A stretch of DNA of 64,000 nucleotides, from NCBI RefSeq assembly GCF_000973625.1, contig NZ_CP007501.1:1922001-1986000 (forward strand), in the 5' to 3' direction. Both the position numbers and the translations under genes were made by a program. The notes beneath the pieces were generated by a model. The model was not told the origin of the DNA. It searched no databases and saw only the letters and a program-made list of their open reading frames with translations. The stretch is from Polynucleobacter duraquae. Lineage in GTDB: Bacteria > Pseudomonadota > Gammaproteobacteria > Burkholderiales > Burkholderiaceae. Within the stretch, counting starts at the first letter, position 1. Every line of letters begins with the position of its first letter. Positions 20,251-30,041 of this stretch are shown piece after piece.

Positions 20251-20337
20251 GAACTGTGACAAACATCCTTTTATATAGCAGATATTTGAACACACTTTTC
20301 TAAACCAGTCTGTGTAACACCATGATTTAAATAATGA

Positions 20338-20367
20338 ATTTTGCACACAGCTAAACACAGAAGTCAA
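20338..20367 (-). promoter_or_regulatory. Candidate sigma-70 promoter for the RND efflux operon
   Basis: On the minus strand, a TTGACT -35 box (20362-20367) and a CAAAAT -10 box (20338-20343) are separated by 18 bp, about 90 bp upstream of the outer-membrane factor start. The -35 is a good match and the -10 matches at four of six positions. Predicted by eye only. Confidence 0.4.
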
Positions 20368-20395
20368 ACGGATTTTTTATACCCCTGGCATCTTC

Positions 20396-21259
20396 TTAGT
20401 GGGCAATTCTTCCAAAACTCCCGCTATTGAAATCCTGCATTGCCTGAGCAATCTCTTCTTTGGTATTCATGACAAATGGTCCATAGCCAACGATAGGCTC
20501 ATCGATAGGTTCGCCACTCAGTAGCAGGGCTATAGAGTCTTCCAGCACATTCACTTGAATATCCTGACCTTGATTGCTAAACATCAACATCTGAGCATCT
20601 TTGGCCACTACCCCCTCACCAGCTTCAATAGCACCCTTAAGCACGACTAGAGATACATTCCAACCCTCAGGCACTGGAATACTTTTCGAACCCTTCCTCA
20701 ACTTCAGGTCAATCACTTGCATAGGAGTGAATGTACGAGCAGGACCTTGATGACCATCCAACTCTCCAGCGATGATACGAGCTTGCCCCGAACCACCCTT
20801 CAAATCAATCGTAGGAATTTGTTTATCTAAAATGGCTTGATAACTTGGCTTGGTCATTTTGAGTTTGGCCGGCAAATTGACCCACAACTGCACCATATTC
20901 AGAGTACCGCCGTTTTTGGCAAAGCCTTCAGAATGAAACTCTTCATGCATAATGCCGGAGCCCGCAGTCATCCACTGAACATCTCCAGGGCCAATCACAC
21001 CGCCTTGACCGGTGGAATCCTTATGAGCTACTTCGCCTTCATACACAATCGTGACAGTTTCAAAACCACGATGGGGATGTGAGCCCACACCCTTACGCTC
21101 AGTTGTTGGGGGAAACTCCGCTGGACCCGCGTAGTCCAGCATCAAGAATGGACTCATCTGTTTTCCCAGGTCTTGATAGAAAAACAAGGTTCGCACAGGG
21201 AAGCCATCGCCAACCCAGTGACCCTGATCATTGCCTTGAATGCCGATTACTTTTTTCAT
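20396..21259 (-). CDS. Pirin family protein
   Basis: Bicupin of 287 residues. The N-terminal cupin carries the metal-site motifs SHPHRGFETVTIVYEG and MTAGSGIMHEE. Bacterial pirins are iron-binding proteins, some with quercetinase activity; the physiological role is generally unclear. The start at 21259 is preferred over 21316: it lies 10 nt after the glmS stop and gives the usual N-terminus MKKVIGIQ. It is last in the ttcA-glmU-glmS-pirin run, a position with no obvious functional logic. Confidence 0.88.
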   Translation of the reverse strand: MKKVIGIQGNDQGHWVGDGFPVRTLFFYQDLGKQMSPFLMLDYAGPAEFPPTTERKGVGSHPHRGFETVTIVYEGEVAHKDSTGQGGVIGPGDVQWMTAGSGIMHEEFHSEGFAKNGGTLNMVQLWVNLPAKLKMTKPSYQAILDKQIPTIDLKGGSGQARIIAGELDGHQGPARTFTPMQVIDLKLRKGSKSIPVPEGWNVSLVVLKGAIEAGEGVVAKDAQMLMFSNQGQDIQVNVLEDSIALLLSGEPIDEPIVGYGPFVMNTKEEIAQAMQDFNSGSFGRIAH

Positions 21260-21269
21260 GCTCTTGGGA

Positions 21270-23102
21270 TTACTCCACTGTAACGCTCTTTGCGAGGTTG
21301 CGAGGCTTATCGACATCAGTACCTAGAGCACAAGCAGTGTGATACGCCAGGAGCTGAAGAGGAACTACATGCAAAATTGGTGAAAGATTGCCATAGTGCT
21401 CAGGCAAACGAATCACATTAATACCTTCACTGCTAGTAATCTCGGTGTCTTGATCAGCAAAGACATAGAGCTTTCCACCGCGAGCTTTAACTTCCTGCAT
21501 ATTGGATTTAAGCTTTTCCAGCAAGTCATCCTTAGGAGCTACTGTAACTACTGGCATCTTTTCAGTAACCAGCGCTAGTGGCCCATGCTTTAACTCACCT
21601 GCTGGATAGGCTTCAGCATGAATATACGAAATCTCTTTAAGCTTGAGAGCACCTTCAAGAGCAATCGGATAGTGCATGCCACGCCCTAGGAATAAAGCGT
21701 TTTCACACTTAGCAAATGCTGTGCTCCAAGCAATAATCTGTGGCTCAAGTGCTAGCACGGCATGCAATGCTTTTGGAAGATGTCGCAAGTCACGTAAGAG
21801 CTCTTTCTCTCGCTCGGGGCTTACTTTTCCTGCGCGCTTAGCCAATGAAACAGCCAATAGATAAAGGGCAACTAGCTGGGTTGTAAAAGCTTTAGTAGAA
21901 GCGACACCAATCTCGGTACCAGCCTTGGTCAAGAAACTCCAATTGGTTTCACGAACCATGGCGCTGGAAGCTACGTTGCAAATCGCGAGAGTGTATTGAT
22001 GGCCTAAGGCTTGCGCATGACGTAGTGCCGCCAGAGTATCCGCAGTCTCTCCAGACTGGGAAACCACCACAATTAATGTATTGGGATTGGGTACGGTTGT
22101 GCGATAGCGATATTCACTAGCAATCTCAACCTGTGTCGGAATACCCGCCAAATCCTCCAGCCAATATTTAGCAACACAGGCGGAGTAGTAACTAGTGCCA
22201 CAAGCCAAAATCAAAATTTGATCAAACTTTTTCCACTGCTCGGGATCGGCATTAAAGAGTTGTGGACCAAAGCTGGCGATATTAGCAAGCGTGTCACCAA
22301 TAGCTCTAGGTTGCTCAAAAATCTCTTTTTGCATGTAGTGCTGATAAGGCCCTAGATCTACTGAGTCAGCCTGAGCGGGCATAGGCTTTTGCTCTCGCTG
22401 CACCGTCTTTCCTGCGTGATCAATGATCTCAACACTCTCTGCCTTGAGAACAGCAACATCGCCCTCTTCTAAATACATCATGGAGTGCGCTCGACCAGCA
22501 AGCGCTAAAGCATCAGAAGCAAGAAAGTTTTCATTTTCACCAAGAGCGACAACTAATGGTGAGCCAACACGCGCGCCCACCAAAATATTTGGTCGATCTT
22601 GTGCAATCACGCCAATCGCATAAGCACCATGAAGTCGCGGCAATACAGAACGGACTGAAGCAACTAAATCTACCGGCTTACTGGATACATAGGCTTGATG
22701 AATTAGATGCGCAATGACTTCAGTATCAGTTTCCGAGGTAAATACATAACCTGCTGATTTCAACTCAGTGCGTAGTACTTCGTAGTTTTCAATAATGCCG
22801 TTATGAACAACAGCAATAAGTCCACCTGAAATATGCGGATGTGCATTTTGTGTATCTGGCTTACCGTGCGTCGCCCAGCGAGTATGCGCAATACCTAAGG
22901 TGCCATGAAAATCTTTACCCTGCTCTGCCAACTCAGAAACACGAGCAGTAGTACGTGCGCGCTCAATCAGATGTTTGGCATCATCACCATTAATTACAGC
23001 AAAGCCACAAGAATCATAACCACGGTACTCAAGGCGACGTAAGCCTTCAATTAAAACTTCAACAATATTCTTACGCGATGCTGCGCCAACAATTCCGCAC
23101 AT
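21270..23102 (-). CDS. glmS: Glutamine--fructose-6-phosphate aminotransferase (isomerizing)
   Basis: Makes glucosamine-6-phosphate from fructose-6-phosphate and glutamine, the entry to UDP-GlcNAc. The 610-residue protein begins MCGIVGAA, so Cys2 is the glutaminase nucleophile after Met removal. Class II amidotransferase domain (about 2-220) is followed by two SIS sugar-isomerase domains ([20 protein letters not shown]) and the C-terminal [11 protein letters not shown], matching E. coli GlmS. It overlaps the glmU stop by one base. No glmS ribozyme is possible given the 1-nt overlap with glmU. Confidence 0.97.
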   Translation of the reverse strand: MCGIVGAASRKNIVEVLIEGLRRLEYRGYDSCGFAVINGDDAKHLIERARTTARVSELAEQGKDFHGTLGIAHTRWATHGKPDTQNAHPHISGGLIAVVHNGIIENYEVLRTELKSAGYVFTSETDTEVIAHLIHQAYVSSKPVDLVASVRSVLPRLHGAYAIGVIAQDRPNILVGARVGSPLVVALGENENFLASDALALAGRAHSMMYLEEGDVAVLKAESVEIIDHAGKTVQREQKPMPAQADSVDLGPYQHYMQKEIFEQPRAIGDTLANIASFGPQLFNADPEQWKKFDQILILACGTSYYSACVAKYWLEDLAGIPTQVEIASEYRYRTTVPNPNTLIVVVSQSGETADTLAALRHAQALGHQYTLAICNVASSAMVRETNWSFLTKAGTEIGVASTKAFTTQLVALYLLAVSLAKRAGKVSPEREKELLRDLRHLPKALHAVLALEPQIIAWSTAFAKCENALFLGRGMHYPIALEGALKLKEISYIHAEAYPAGELKHGPLALVTEKMPVVTVAPKDDLLEKLKSNMQEVKARGGKLYVFADQDTEITSSEGINVIRLPEHYGNLSPILHVVPLQLLAYHTACALGTDVDKPRNLAKSVTVE

Positions 23103-24562
23103 TATTTTTTAGCCTTCACGGATTTTTTGGTGGCTACCTTCTTGGTAGCTACTTTCTTTTCTTTCTTTACTGGGCGCTGCCACTGTAAAGAGATTTGCTT
23201 AGCTCGTGATACGGTCAACTGATTGGGGGGTGCATCTTTAGTTAAGGTAGTTCCCGCGCCCAAAGTAGCACCACGGCCAACACGAACTGGGGCAACTAAC
23301 TGAGTATCAGAACCAATGAAAACGTCATCCTCAATAATGGTTTGGTGTTTATTCACGCCATCGTAGTTGCAAGTAATCGTACCTGCGCCGATATTGACTC
23401 TAGAGCCCACGATGGAGTCACCCACATAAGCCAAGTGATTAGCCTTACTATTTGCAGCGATCTTGCTATTCTTCACTTCTACAAAGTTGCCAATATGCAC
23501 ATCGTTAGACAAATCTGCACCAGGACGCAAGCGAGCATAAGGTCCGATCAGTGAACTAGCGCCAACTTTTGCGCCGTCTAAATGGCTGTATGGGTGAATG
23601 GTGACATTCTTTCCAATCACGCTATTACGAATAATGCAGTACGGACCCACTGCTGTACCCGCAGCCAAAGTGACGCAACCCTCGAATACACAACCGACAT
23701 CAATAAAGACATCCGTGCCGCACTCTAGAGTTCCACGAATATCAATCCGCGCCGGATCGGCTAAAGAAACACCGGCATCCATTAATACATTTGCTTGATT
23801 GAGTTGATGTACTCGCTCTAATGCAGCCAACTGATTGCGACTGTTAACACCAACAATCTCATATACAGCATCTGCTTGTGCAGTGCGAACAGGCACCCCA
23901 TCTTTGACTGCCATTGCAATTACATCAGTTAAATAGTATTCACCTTGGGCATTGCTTGCACGCAAAGACTTCAACCATTTTTTGAGTGAGTTGGTTGGCA
24001 GCACCATGATGCCGGTATTGATCTCTTGAATACGCTTTTGCTCAGGTGAAGCATCTTTTTCTTCAACAATCTCTTTTACTGACCCATCAATATTCCGTGC
24101 GATACGGCCATAGCCCGCTGGATTATTGAGGTTTTGAGTTAGAAGCGCCAATGCAGAATCTTGACCACGCACTCCATCAGCCAATTTAGCTAATTTAGAG
24201 AGCGTCTTCTTACTTGTCAGAGGGACATCACCATACAGAACCAAAGTAGGCTTATTTACATCTAGCTTAGGCAAAGCTTGTAATAAAGCGTGGCCCGTTC
24301 CTTTTTGCTCAGCCTGCAATGCAGTACCCACTTTGCCATAGCGAGAATCTTGCTCGCTGATAATTTGAAGAAATTCCTTAACATCAGCAGCGCCATACCC
24401 CACAACGACGATGGGGCCAGTTTTTGCGCTTTTACCTTGTAGGTCTAAAGCCGTATTCAAAACGTGCTGGAGAAGGGGTTTCCCAGCCAAGGTTTGAAGA
24501 ACCTTGGGTAAGGCGGACTTCATCCGCTTTCCCTGCCCAGCAGCCAAAATAACGATGTTCAT
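23102..24562 (-). CDS. glmU: Bifunctional GlmU: GlcN-1-P acetyltransferase / GlcNAc-1-P uridylyltransferase
   Basis: Performs the last two steps to UDP-GlcNAc. The N-terminal uridylyltransferase domain has [17 protein letters not shown] (about 6-22). The C-terminal left-handed beta-helix acetyltransferase includes [20 protein letters not shown] and [20 protein letters not shown]. The 486-residue length exceeds the usual 455 or so because of a Lys-rich tail after residue 455, containing two VATKK repeats. It overlaps ttcA by 4 nt upstream and glmS by one base downstream, giving a tight ttcA-glmU-glmS unit. Confidence 0.97.
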   Translation of the reverse strand: MNIVILAAGQGKRMKSALPKVLQTLAGKPLLQHVLNTALDLQGKSAKTGPIVVVGYGAADVKEFLQIISEQDSRYGKVGTALQAEQKGTGHALLQALPKLDVNKPTLVLYGDVPLTSKKTLSKLAKLADGVRGQDSALALLTQNLNNPAGYGRIARNIDGSVKEIVEEKDASPEQKRIQEINTGIMVLPTNSLKKWLKSLRASNAQGEYYLTDVIAMAVKDGVPVRTAQADAVYEIVGVNSRNQLAALERVHQLNQANVLMDAGVSLADPARIDIRGTLECGTDVFIDVGCVFEGCVTLAAGTAVGPYCIIRNSVIGKNVTIHPYSHLDGAKVGASSLIGPYARLRPGADLSNDVHIGNFVEVKNSKIAANSKANHLAYVGDSIVGSRVNIGAGTITCNYDGVNKHQTIIEDDVFIGSDTQLVAPVRVGRGATLGAGTTLTKDAPPNQLTVSRAKQISLQWQRPVKKEKKVATKKVATKKSVKAKK

Positions 24563-25467
24563 AAAGAGGGATTATAAGACCCCTGAATGAGCGTTCCACA
24601 GGCTATTTCATCGATTTCTGTCTCGTCAATTGCCTTATCGCCAGCCGATCTTGCGGCAATACCCGATAGTTCTGTAGAAATCTCCAGATTCTTAAAACTA
24701 AAGGCCTCAACATCCATTAAATGGGATGGCACGATGTGGTGCATTGAGCGAAAAAGATTCTCGACACGCCCTGGGTGCTTTTTCTCCCATTCACGCAACA
24801 TTTCTTTCATAGCGCCACGCTGAAGATTGGGCTGACTACCGCACAGATTGCACGGAATAATCGGGAAGTTCATATCTACCGCGTAACGCTCAAGTAACTT
24901 TTCAGGAACGTAGGCTAGAGGGCGGATGACGATGTGCTTTCCGTCATCAGATCGCAACTTTGGCGGCATACCTTTGAGCTTGCCAGCAAAAAACATATTG
25001 AGCATTAATGTCTCTAAGATGTCATCACGATGGTGGCCTAAGGCAATCTTAGTGGCGCCTAACTCATCCGCTACGCGATATAAAATGCCACGACGTAATC
25101 GAGAGCAAAGTCCACAAGTAGTTTTGCCTTCCGGAATTACACGCTTGACGATGCTGTAGGTATCTTGATTTTCAATATGGTACTGAACACCTAAAGCTTT
25201 TAAATAATTCGGCAGAATCTCCGCTGGAAATCCTGGTTGCTTTTGATCTAGGTTGACAGCCACAATTTCAAAATCAATTGGGGCGCGCTCGCGTAACTTT
25301 AAAAGGATATCGAGCATGGCGTAACTATCTTTACCACCTGACAGGCAAACCATTACCTTGTCACCATTTTCGATCATGCCAAAGTCACCAATAGCTTGGC
25401 CAACTAAACGGCACAGCTTTTTCTCCAGCTTGTTTTCTTCTAAGACAACTTTACGGTTATCGCTCAT
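24559..25467 (-). CDS. ttcA: tRNA 2-thiocytidine(32) biosynthesis protein TtcA
   Basis: ATP-dependent tRNA thiolase making s2C32. The PP-loop SGGKDS is at 43-48. Cys118 and Cys121 (TTCGLCSR) plus Cys206 and Cys209 (PCNLCGS) include the cysteines expected to hold the Fe-S cluster. Length is 302 residues, as usual. It overlaps glmU by ATGA and follows folB by 28 nt. Confidence 0.95.
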   Translation of the reverse strand: MSDNRKVVLEENKLEKKLCRLVGQAIGDFGMIENGDKVMVCLSGGKDSYAMLDILLKLRERAPIDFEIVAVNLDQKQPGFPAEILPNYLKALGVQYHIENQDTYSIVKRVIPEGKTTCGLCSRLRRGILYRVADELGATKIALGHHRDDILETLMLNMFFAGKLKGMPPKLRSDDGKHIVIRPLAYVPEKLLERYAVDMNFPIIPCNLCGSQPNLQRGAMKEMLREWEKKHPGRVENLFRSMHHIVPSHLMDVEAFSFKNLEISTELSGIAARSAGDKAIDETEIDEIACGTLIQGSYNPSL

Positions 25468-25495
25468 GGCTGCTAAATTCTTTTCTGGAGTTTCT

Positions 25496-25891
25496 TTAAG
25501 CCTGCTTCATCCGAAACACCTCAACACCAACAGAGTGGCAGTCTGGATAAACATCAGGCTTAGCGGTACTAACGCGCGCAGCGGTGACCTTAGGGTGCAA
25601 TAGCATTGCAGTCACAATGTCATCGCAAAACGTTTCCTGTAAATGGATATGACCCCGGGAAGACAGCGTCTTAATGGTTTCACGCATGAAGTCGTAATCC
25701 ACCACCTCTTCCAATAAGTCTTTAGAAGGCGTGTTCATATTCAGCGGGACATAGAGGTCTACATTGAGAATAACGCGCTGTTCAGCTTTTTTCTCAAAAT
25801 CATGGACACCAATATTGATATAAATTTCATAGTCACGTAGAAATAGGCGGCGACAATCAGCAAGTGCTGGATGAGAAAGAATGGCATGCAT
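25496..25891 (-). CDS. folB: Dihydroneopterin aldolase
   Basis: Folate-pathway aldolase of 131 residues. The family pattern is visible: [20 protein letters not shown] near 18-37, [20 protein letters not shown] with the conserved Tyr/Asp and the catalytic-type LQETFCDDI that follows. It converts dihydroneopterin to 6-hydroxymethyl-dihydropterin. It is flanked by a pteridine-reductase-like SDR upstream and ttcA downstream, all on the minus strand. The folB-SDR pairing supports a pterin role for the SDR. Confidence 0.92.
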   Translation of the reverse strand: MHAILSHPALADCRRLFLRDYEIYINIGVHDFEKKAEQRVILNVDLYVPLNMNTPSKDLLEEVVDYDFMRETIKTLSSRGHIHLQETFCDDIVTAMLLHPKVTAARVSTAKPDVYPDCHSVGVEVFRMKQA

Positions 25892-25935
25892 AATTTTTAT
25901 TAACTCTTTTTAACTTTTTATTCTGTATTCAATTC

Positions 25936-26751
25936 TTAGCTTGTTTTAAACATCACATCGCGTGATGATGGCAAGAGATGTTGTCCGCCGTCCACATATA
26001 AGGTTGTGCCCGTGATCGCATTCGAGCCAGCTAAAAATACGGCTACTTTTGCAATATCACTGGGTGTTGATGACTTTCCTAGTGGCGTCATCTGATGTGC
26101 CTTAGTAAAACCAGCTTCGGTTTGATCGCCTGAGGTCAGCGTAATACCGGGGGCCAAACCAATCACTCGTAAGTGCGGAGCAAAATCTACCGCCAAGACC
26201 TCAACCGAAGTGAGGAGTGCAGCTTTCGATAATGTGTAAGACAAATAATCGGGATTGAGATTAATTAATTTTTGATCGAGTAGCTGGATTACTGAGGGGA
26301 TAGTTAAATCACCCTCTCCTGTTTTCTTTTTCTGGCTCTTTTGATGTTCAAACATCAACTGAGATAACAAAATAGGTGCAGCTAAATTGACCTGCATGTG
26401 GTCTCGCAAAATCTGACTATTGAGCGGGGTATCTGAGTTAGCGCGATCATATTCAAAGATCGAGGCGCTATTGATCAGGCACTGCAAATTACTGAACTTG
26501 GCCAACACTGCTTTAAACAGAGAATTGATTTCTGCTTCGCTGGCGAGATCAGCCTTAATTGCCACAGCTTTACACCCTAGCCTTTGAATCTCAGCTACGG
26601 TAGCTTGGGCCTCGGATTCTGACCGGCCATAGTGAACCGCCACATCCCAGCCTTGACGAGCAAACTCTAAAGCAATTTCTCGACCAAGGCGCTTAGCAGC
26701 GCCGGTCACTAAAACCGCTTTATTTTCTTGGGGTTGTGGGTTTGAACTCAA
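25936..26751 (-). CDS. SDR oxidoreductase, pteridine reductase/FolM-like
   Basis: SDR of 271 residues with VTGAAKRLGREIALEFARQG near 15-34. The TGAAKRLG cofactor loop is characteristic of pteridine and dihydromonapterin reductases. Active-site LSYTLSKAA and C-terminal TGTTLYVDGGQHL are also seen. Together with its place 44 nt upstream of folB, this suggests reduction of a pterin such as dihydromonapterin or dihydrofolate. That activity is inferred; a generic SDR role is possible. It diverges from the MidA-type gene across 30 bp. Confidence 0.82.
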   Translation of the reverse strand: MSSNPQPQENKAVLVTGAAKRLGREIALEFARQGWDVAVHYGRSESEAQATVAEIQRLGCKAVAIKADLASEAEINSLFKAVLAKFSNLQCLINSASIFEYDRANSDTPLNSQILRDHMQVNLAAPILLSQLMFEHQKSQKKKTGEGDLTIPSVIQLLDQKLINLNPDYLSYTLSKAALLTSVEVLAVDFAPHLRVIGLAPGITLTSGDQTEAGFTKAHQMTPLGKSSTPSDIAKVAVFLAGSNAITGTTLYVDGGQHLLPSSRDVMFKTS

Positions 26752-26781
26752 GTTACCTAAATTCTCTTAGACTAGCGAGCT

Positions 26782-27969
26782 ATGGATATTACCTTGACCA
26801 GCCTTGAAACGGCTCATATCGAGCTTCTTAGGCAGAAAATAATGGCCGAAATCGCTTCAAACAGCGGCTGGATACCCTTTTCAAGATATATGGAAATGGC
26901 TCTTTATGAGCCAGGAATGGGTTATTACAGTGCTGGGGCCCATAAATTGGGCGCTGGTGGTGATTTCACGACTGCACCTGAGCTCTCACCACTATTCGGC
27001 GCTGCCATTGTGGAGACGTTGCTTCCTATTTTGGAGGGTCTTCAGGCTCAAGGACTCCCCACCCAAATTCTAGAATTTGGTGCCGGCACGGGTAAGTTGG
27101 CCCAATCCATTCTCAGCCGACTACATGAGCTTGGTTTCACTTTGGATCACTACGACATCATCGAAATCTCGCCCGACCTAGCCCAAAGGCAAGAAGAGCG
27201 ACTTCAACATCTTTCCAAAGAACTTAGTTTACCAACTCAATGCCGCTGGCTTAACTCTTTACCCAAAAACTTCAAAGGCATCATCCTAGCAAATGAGGTA
27301 ATTGATGCCATTCCTTGTGATGCCATCATTTTCCAAGACGGCTTCTGGTATTGGCAGGGTGTTTCAGTTGCTAAAGGCAGACTTACTTGGTCAATAGGAA
27401 AGCCCGTTGAACAAGATCTACTTCCAGAAGCATTGGTGAATGGAAGTTTTTCTGAAGGCTATGTCACAGAACTACACACACCAGCCAATGCTTGGATGGG
27501 TCAAGTGGCTAATCATCTGGATACTGGCCTCTTCCTCACTTTTGATTATGGGTTTCCAGAGAGTGAGTACTATCACGCTCAACGAATCGAGGGGACCTTA
27601 ATGGTGCACCATCGCCATCATGCGATTCAAGATCCGTTTTATCTTCCAGGTCTATCTGATGTGACTACCCATGTAGAGTGGTCACAGATTGCGCGTAGTG
27701 CGCTAGAAGAAAGAGTTGATGATGTCTATCTCAGTAATCAAGCATCTTATTTGTTAGACGCGGGTATTGGCGATATTGCATTAGAGATTGGCGATCCCAG
27801 CAATCCAGAAACTTTTTTACCCATTTCAAACTCTCTGCAAAAACTGCTGTCTGAAGCGGAGATGGGTGAGCTCTTTAAGGTCTTCGCATTCTCAAAGAAA
27901 CTATCTGACATATTGCCAGACCATACATTAGAGGACTTGCCTGGCCTGCGAGGCAGAAATCGGCTTTAA
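26782..27969 (+). CDS. Class I SAM-dependent methyltransferase, MidA/NDUFAF7 family
   Basis: Protein of 395 residues with the family's N-terminal signature [17 protein letters not shown] (about 34-50) and [15 protein letters not shown] (59-73), then the SAM motif [10 protein letters not shown] (98-107). Eukaryotic NDUFAF7 methylates an arginine in complex I; bacterial members are less well studied. The NDUFA9-like gene nearby (29110-30018) is another complex-I-linked family, but the link may be chance. It overlaps the convergent cca gene by 4 nt. Confidence 0.88.
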   Translation: MDITLTSLETAHIELLRQKIMAEIASNSGWIPFSRYMEMALYEPGMGYYSAGAHKLGAGGDFTTAPELSPLFGAAIVETLLPILEGLQAQGLPTQILEFGAGTGKLAQSILSRLHELGFTLDHYDIIEISPDLAQRQEERLQHLSKELSLPTQCRWLNSLPKNFKGIILANEVIDAIPCDAIIFQDGFWYWQGVSVAKGRLTWSIGKPVEQDLLPEALVNGSFSEGYVTELHTPANAWMGQVANHLDTGLFLTFDYGFPESEYYHAQRIEGTLMVHHRHHAIQDPFYLPGLSDVTTHVEWSQIARSALEERVDDVYLSNQASYLLDAGIGDIALEIGDPSNPETFLPISNSLQKLLSEAEMGELFKVFAFSKKLSDILPDHTLEDLPGLRGRNRL

Positions 27970-29105
27970 ATTGATTGACTAGTTAATGCTGAAGTGATTG
28001 CCGAGAGTCTTGCGGCATCTACAGCACGGCGAATAACTTCACCATGAGATCGCTCTTGCGCAGGAATACCATCAATAATTTCAGCTGTGTTGAGCGCCTG
28101 AGCATTTTGCATTGCCAAAATTAAAGTGTCGACGTTCAAGCCGATGCGTTTAGCTAAGTCCAATAAAGCCTGACCACGATCAGGTTTTCGCCAAACATCC
28201 GCACGATTGAACCATACCAGTACATCGGAAGATTGATATGTATCTCCTGTCATCTGCTCATTTAATAAATTGAGCTCGCTAAATATTTCACTGAAGTCAC
28301 GCACCTCATTAGGCATTTTGACACACGCTGCCCATAATCGAATTTCACTAGCGGACAAATGCATGAGAGTGACAGCACAGCGATCTTCTAGATTGCTATC
28401 CGCTGTAAGCAAATATGCAATAAGCTGCTCACGGAATTCTTCTTTAGCTAAGTTGCTCACCAGTTTCGATGGCAACAGCACTCTAGCGGCATCTGCATCA
28501 AGCAACACTTGGAGCATTCGCATTGGCTTGCTGGCAGTAAAGCCTCTAGCTAACTCCTGCCAAATTCTTTCGGCTGAGAGTGCTGATAATTCATTGGATC
28601 GAACAATGGCCTGCAAAGCATTCATTGTTTCTGGCGCAACTATGAAGTCAGGAAAGCGAGCAGCAAAACGAGCGATACGCAATAGGCGCAAAGGATCTTC
28701 TGCAAACGCATCAGATACATGCCGGAAAATTTTTGACGCCAAATCGTCTTGCCCGTTGAAGGGATCTAGAATGGGTCCCACCCATTTGCCATTTGCCCCC
28801 ACCTCTTGGGCCATTGCATTAATCGTCAGATCACGGCGCTCTAAGTCTTGTTCTAGCGTGACAGTTGGGTCGGCATAAAACAGAAATCCTTTGTAGCCCT
28901 TGCCTGTCTTACGCTCCGTACGAGCCAAGGCATATTCAGCTTGAGTCTCTGGATGCAGAAAGACGGGGAAATCTTTACCCACTGGACGATATCCCTGCGC
29001 AACCATCTCCTCTACGCTAGAGCCCACCACTACGTAATCAATATCATGCACTGGCAGACCCATCAGGGTATCCCGAATAGCACCACCGACTGCATAGATC
29101 TTCAT
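27966..29105 (-). CDS. cca: CCA tRNA nucleotidyltransferase
   Basis: Adds or repairs the 3' CCA of tRNAs. The catalytic head is intact: VGGAIRD at 6-12 and HDIDYVVVG with metal-binding Asp21 and Asp23, then [10 protein letters not shown] and [13 protein letters not shown]. The protein is 379 residues, shorter than the 410 or so of bifunctional enzymes with an HD phosphohydrolase domain. Where HxxxH...HD would lie (about 205-270) the sequence is shortened and reads TLMHLSASE, with no HD pair. The phosphatase activities are therefore probably absent. It lies 4 nt downstream of the NDUFA9-like gene. Confidence 0.93.
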   Translation of the reverse strand: MKIYAVGGAIRDTLMGLPVHDIDYVVVGSSVEEMVAQGYRPVGKDFPVFLHPETQAEYALARTERKTGKGYKGFLFYADPTVTLEQDLERRDLTINAMAQEVGANGKWVGPILDPFNGQDDLASKIFRHVSDAFAEDPLRLLRIARFAARFPDFIVAPETMNALQAIVRSNELSALSAERIWQELARGFTASKPMRMLQVLLDADAARVLLPSKLVSNLAKEEFREQLIAYLLTADSNLEDRCAVTLMHLSASEIRLWAACVKMPNEVRDFSEIFSELNLLNEQMTGDTYQSSDVLVWFNRADVWRKPDRGQALLDLAKRIGLNVDTLILAMQNAQALNTAEIIDGIPAQERSHGEVIRRAVDAARLSAITSALTSQSI

Positions 29106-29109
29106 CGAC

Positions 29110-30018
29110 TTATTTCATGCCTTCTAGCGTGCGACGACTGATACCAAATACTTTACTTAGGGCATCCACTCCATTGAGCGGCAGGATGTTGGGTACTTGC
29201 ATTGACGCAATATTGTCGCGCGACATTAACGTTGGGACAGGCAGGAACTCAAAAGCCAAAGCCTGGAGGTAACCAACAAAATCGGGCACGGGAATGATTG
29301 CGCATTTTGTATCGACTTTGCGCGAAGCAAATTCCACAATTTCTTTCATGGTGTAGACCGTAGGCCCCACTAAATCATAAGACTGATGAATCGTCGATGG
29401 CATTTTTAAAGATCTTGTAAATGCAGTAGCCACATCATCCACGCTCACCGGCTGAAACTGCGCTCCTGAGTTTGCCAAAGGCATCACCGGAAATAATTTC
29501 GTTAACTTGGCAAACAAGTTAATAAATTGATCGTGGGCGCCAAAAATGACTGAAGGTCTAAAAATAGTCCAGTCGAGATTGCTAGCTTTTACTACGGCCT
29601 CTCCATCACCCTTACTGCGCTGATACATTGACGGGCCATGAGAGTCTGCCCCTAATGCACTCATGTGTAGATAGCGCTTAAGACCATTCATCTGCATAGC
29701 GGTAATGATACTTTTTGGGAGATCAACATGTGCCGCTTGGAATACTTTTCCATAAGGCTCTGCTGGCTTGTCATGCAATACACCCACCAAATTAATGACG
29801 GCACCGCTAGGCTGGATTCGTGAGCAAAGCTCTTGTAATGAATCAAACTCATGCACATCAGCATCTTCTAAATGTATCTTTGGCAACATGCGTAATTCAC
29901 GTGCAGATGCTAAGTGTCTAGTAGGCAGCAAAACGGAATAGCCCTCTGCTTGTAATTGGGCAGCCAAGACCCTGCCTACAAAGCCGTTACCACCGATTAG
30001 CAGAATGTCGTATTTCAT
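29110..30018 (-). CDS. Complex I NDUFA9-subunit-like NAD(P)-binding protein
   Basis: Atypical SDR/epimerase-like protein of 302 residues. The Rossmann motif GGNGFVG is at 9-15, and HMSALGAD and [10 protein letters not shown] replace the usual YxxxK region, as in the NDUFA9/YfcH-like atypical group. The C-terminal tail ([23 protein letters not shown]) is typical of proteobacterial members. The substrate is unknown, and the mitochondrial homologue is an accessory complex I subunit. It sits between slt and cca on the minus strand with short gaps (23 and 4 nt). Confidence 0.83.
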   Translation of the reverse strand: MKYDILLIGGNGFVGRVLAAQLQAEGYSVLLPTRHLASARELRMLPKIHLEDADVHEFDSLQELCSRIQPSGAVINLVGVLHDKPAEPYGKVFQAAHVDLPKSIITAMQMNGLKRYLHMSALGADSHGPSMYQRSKGDGEAVVKASNLDWTIFRPSVIFGAHDQFINLFAKLTKLFPVMPLANSGAQFQPVSVDDVATAFTRSLKMPSTIHQSYDLVGPTVYTMKEIVEFASRKVDTKCAIIPVPDFVGYLQALAFEFLPVPTLMSRDNIASMQVPNILPLNGVDALSKVFGISRRTLEGMK

Positions 30019-30041
30019 AAAGATCCTATCTAGTTAAATGA

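Noticed and set aside
28270-28878. 202-residue open frame antisense to cca
   Set aside because: Ser/Arg-rich low-complexity product typical of an antisense shadow; cca is clearly the real gene.
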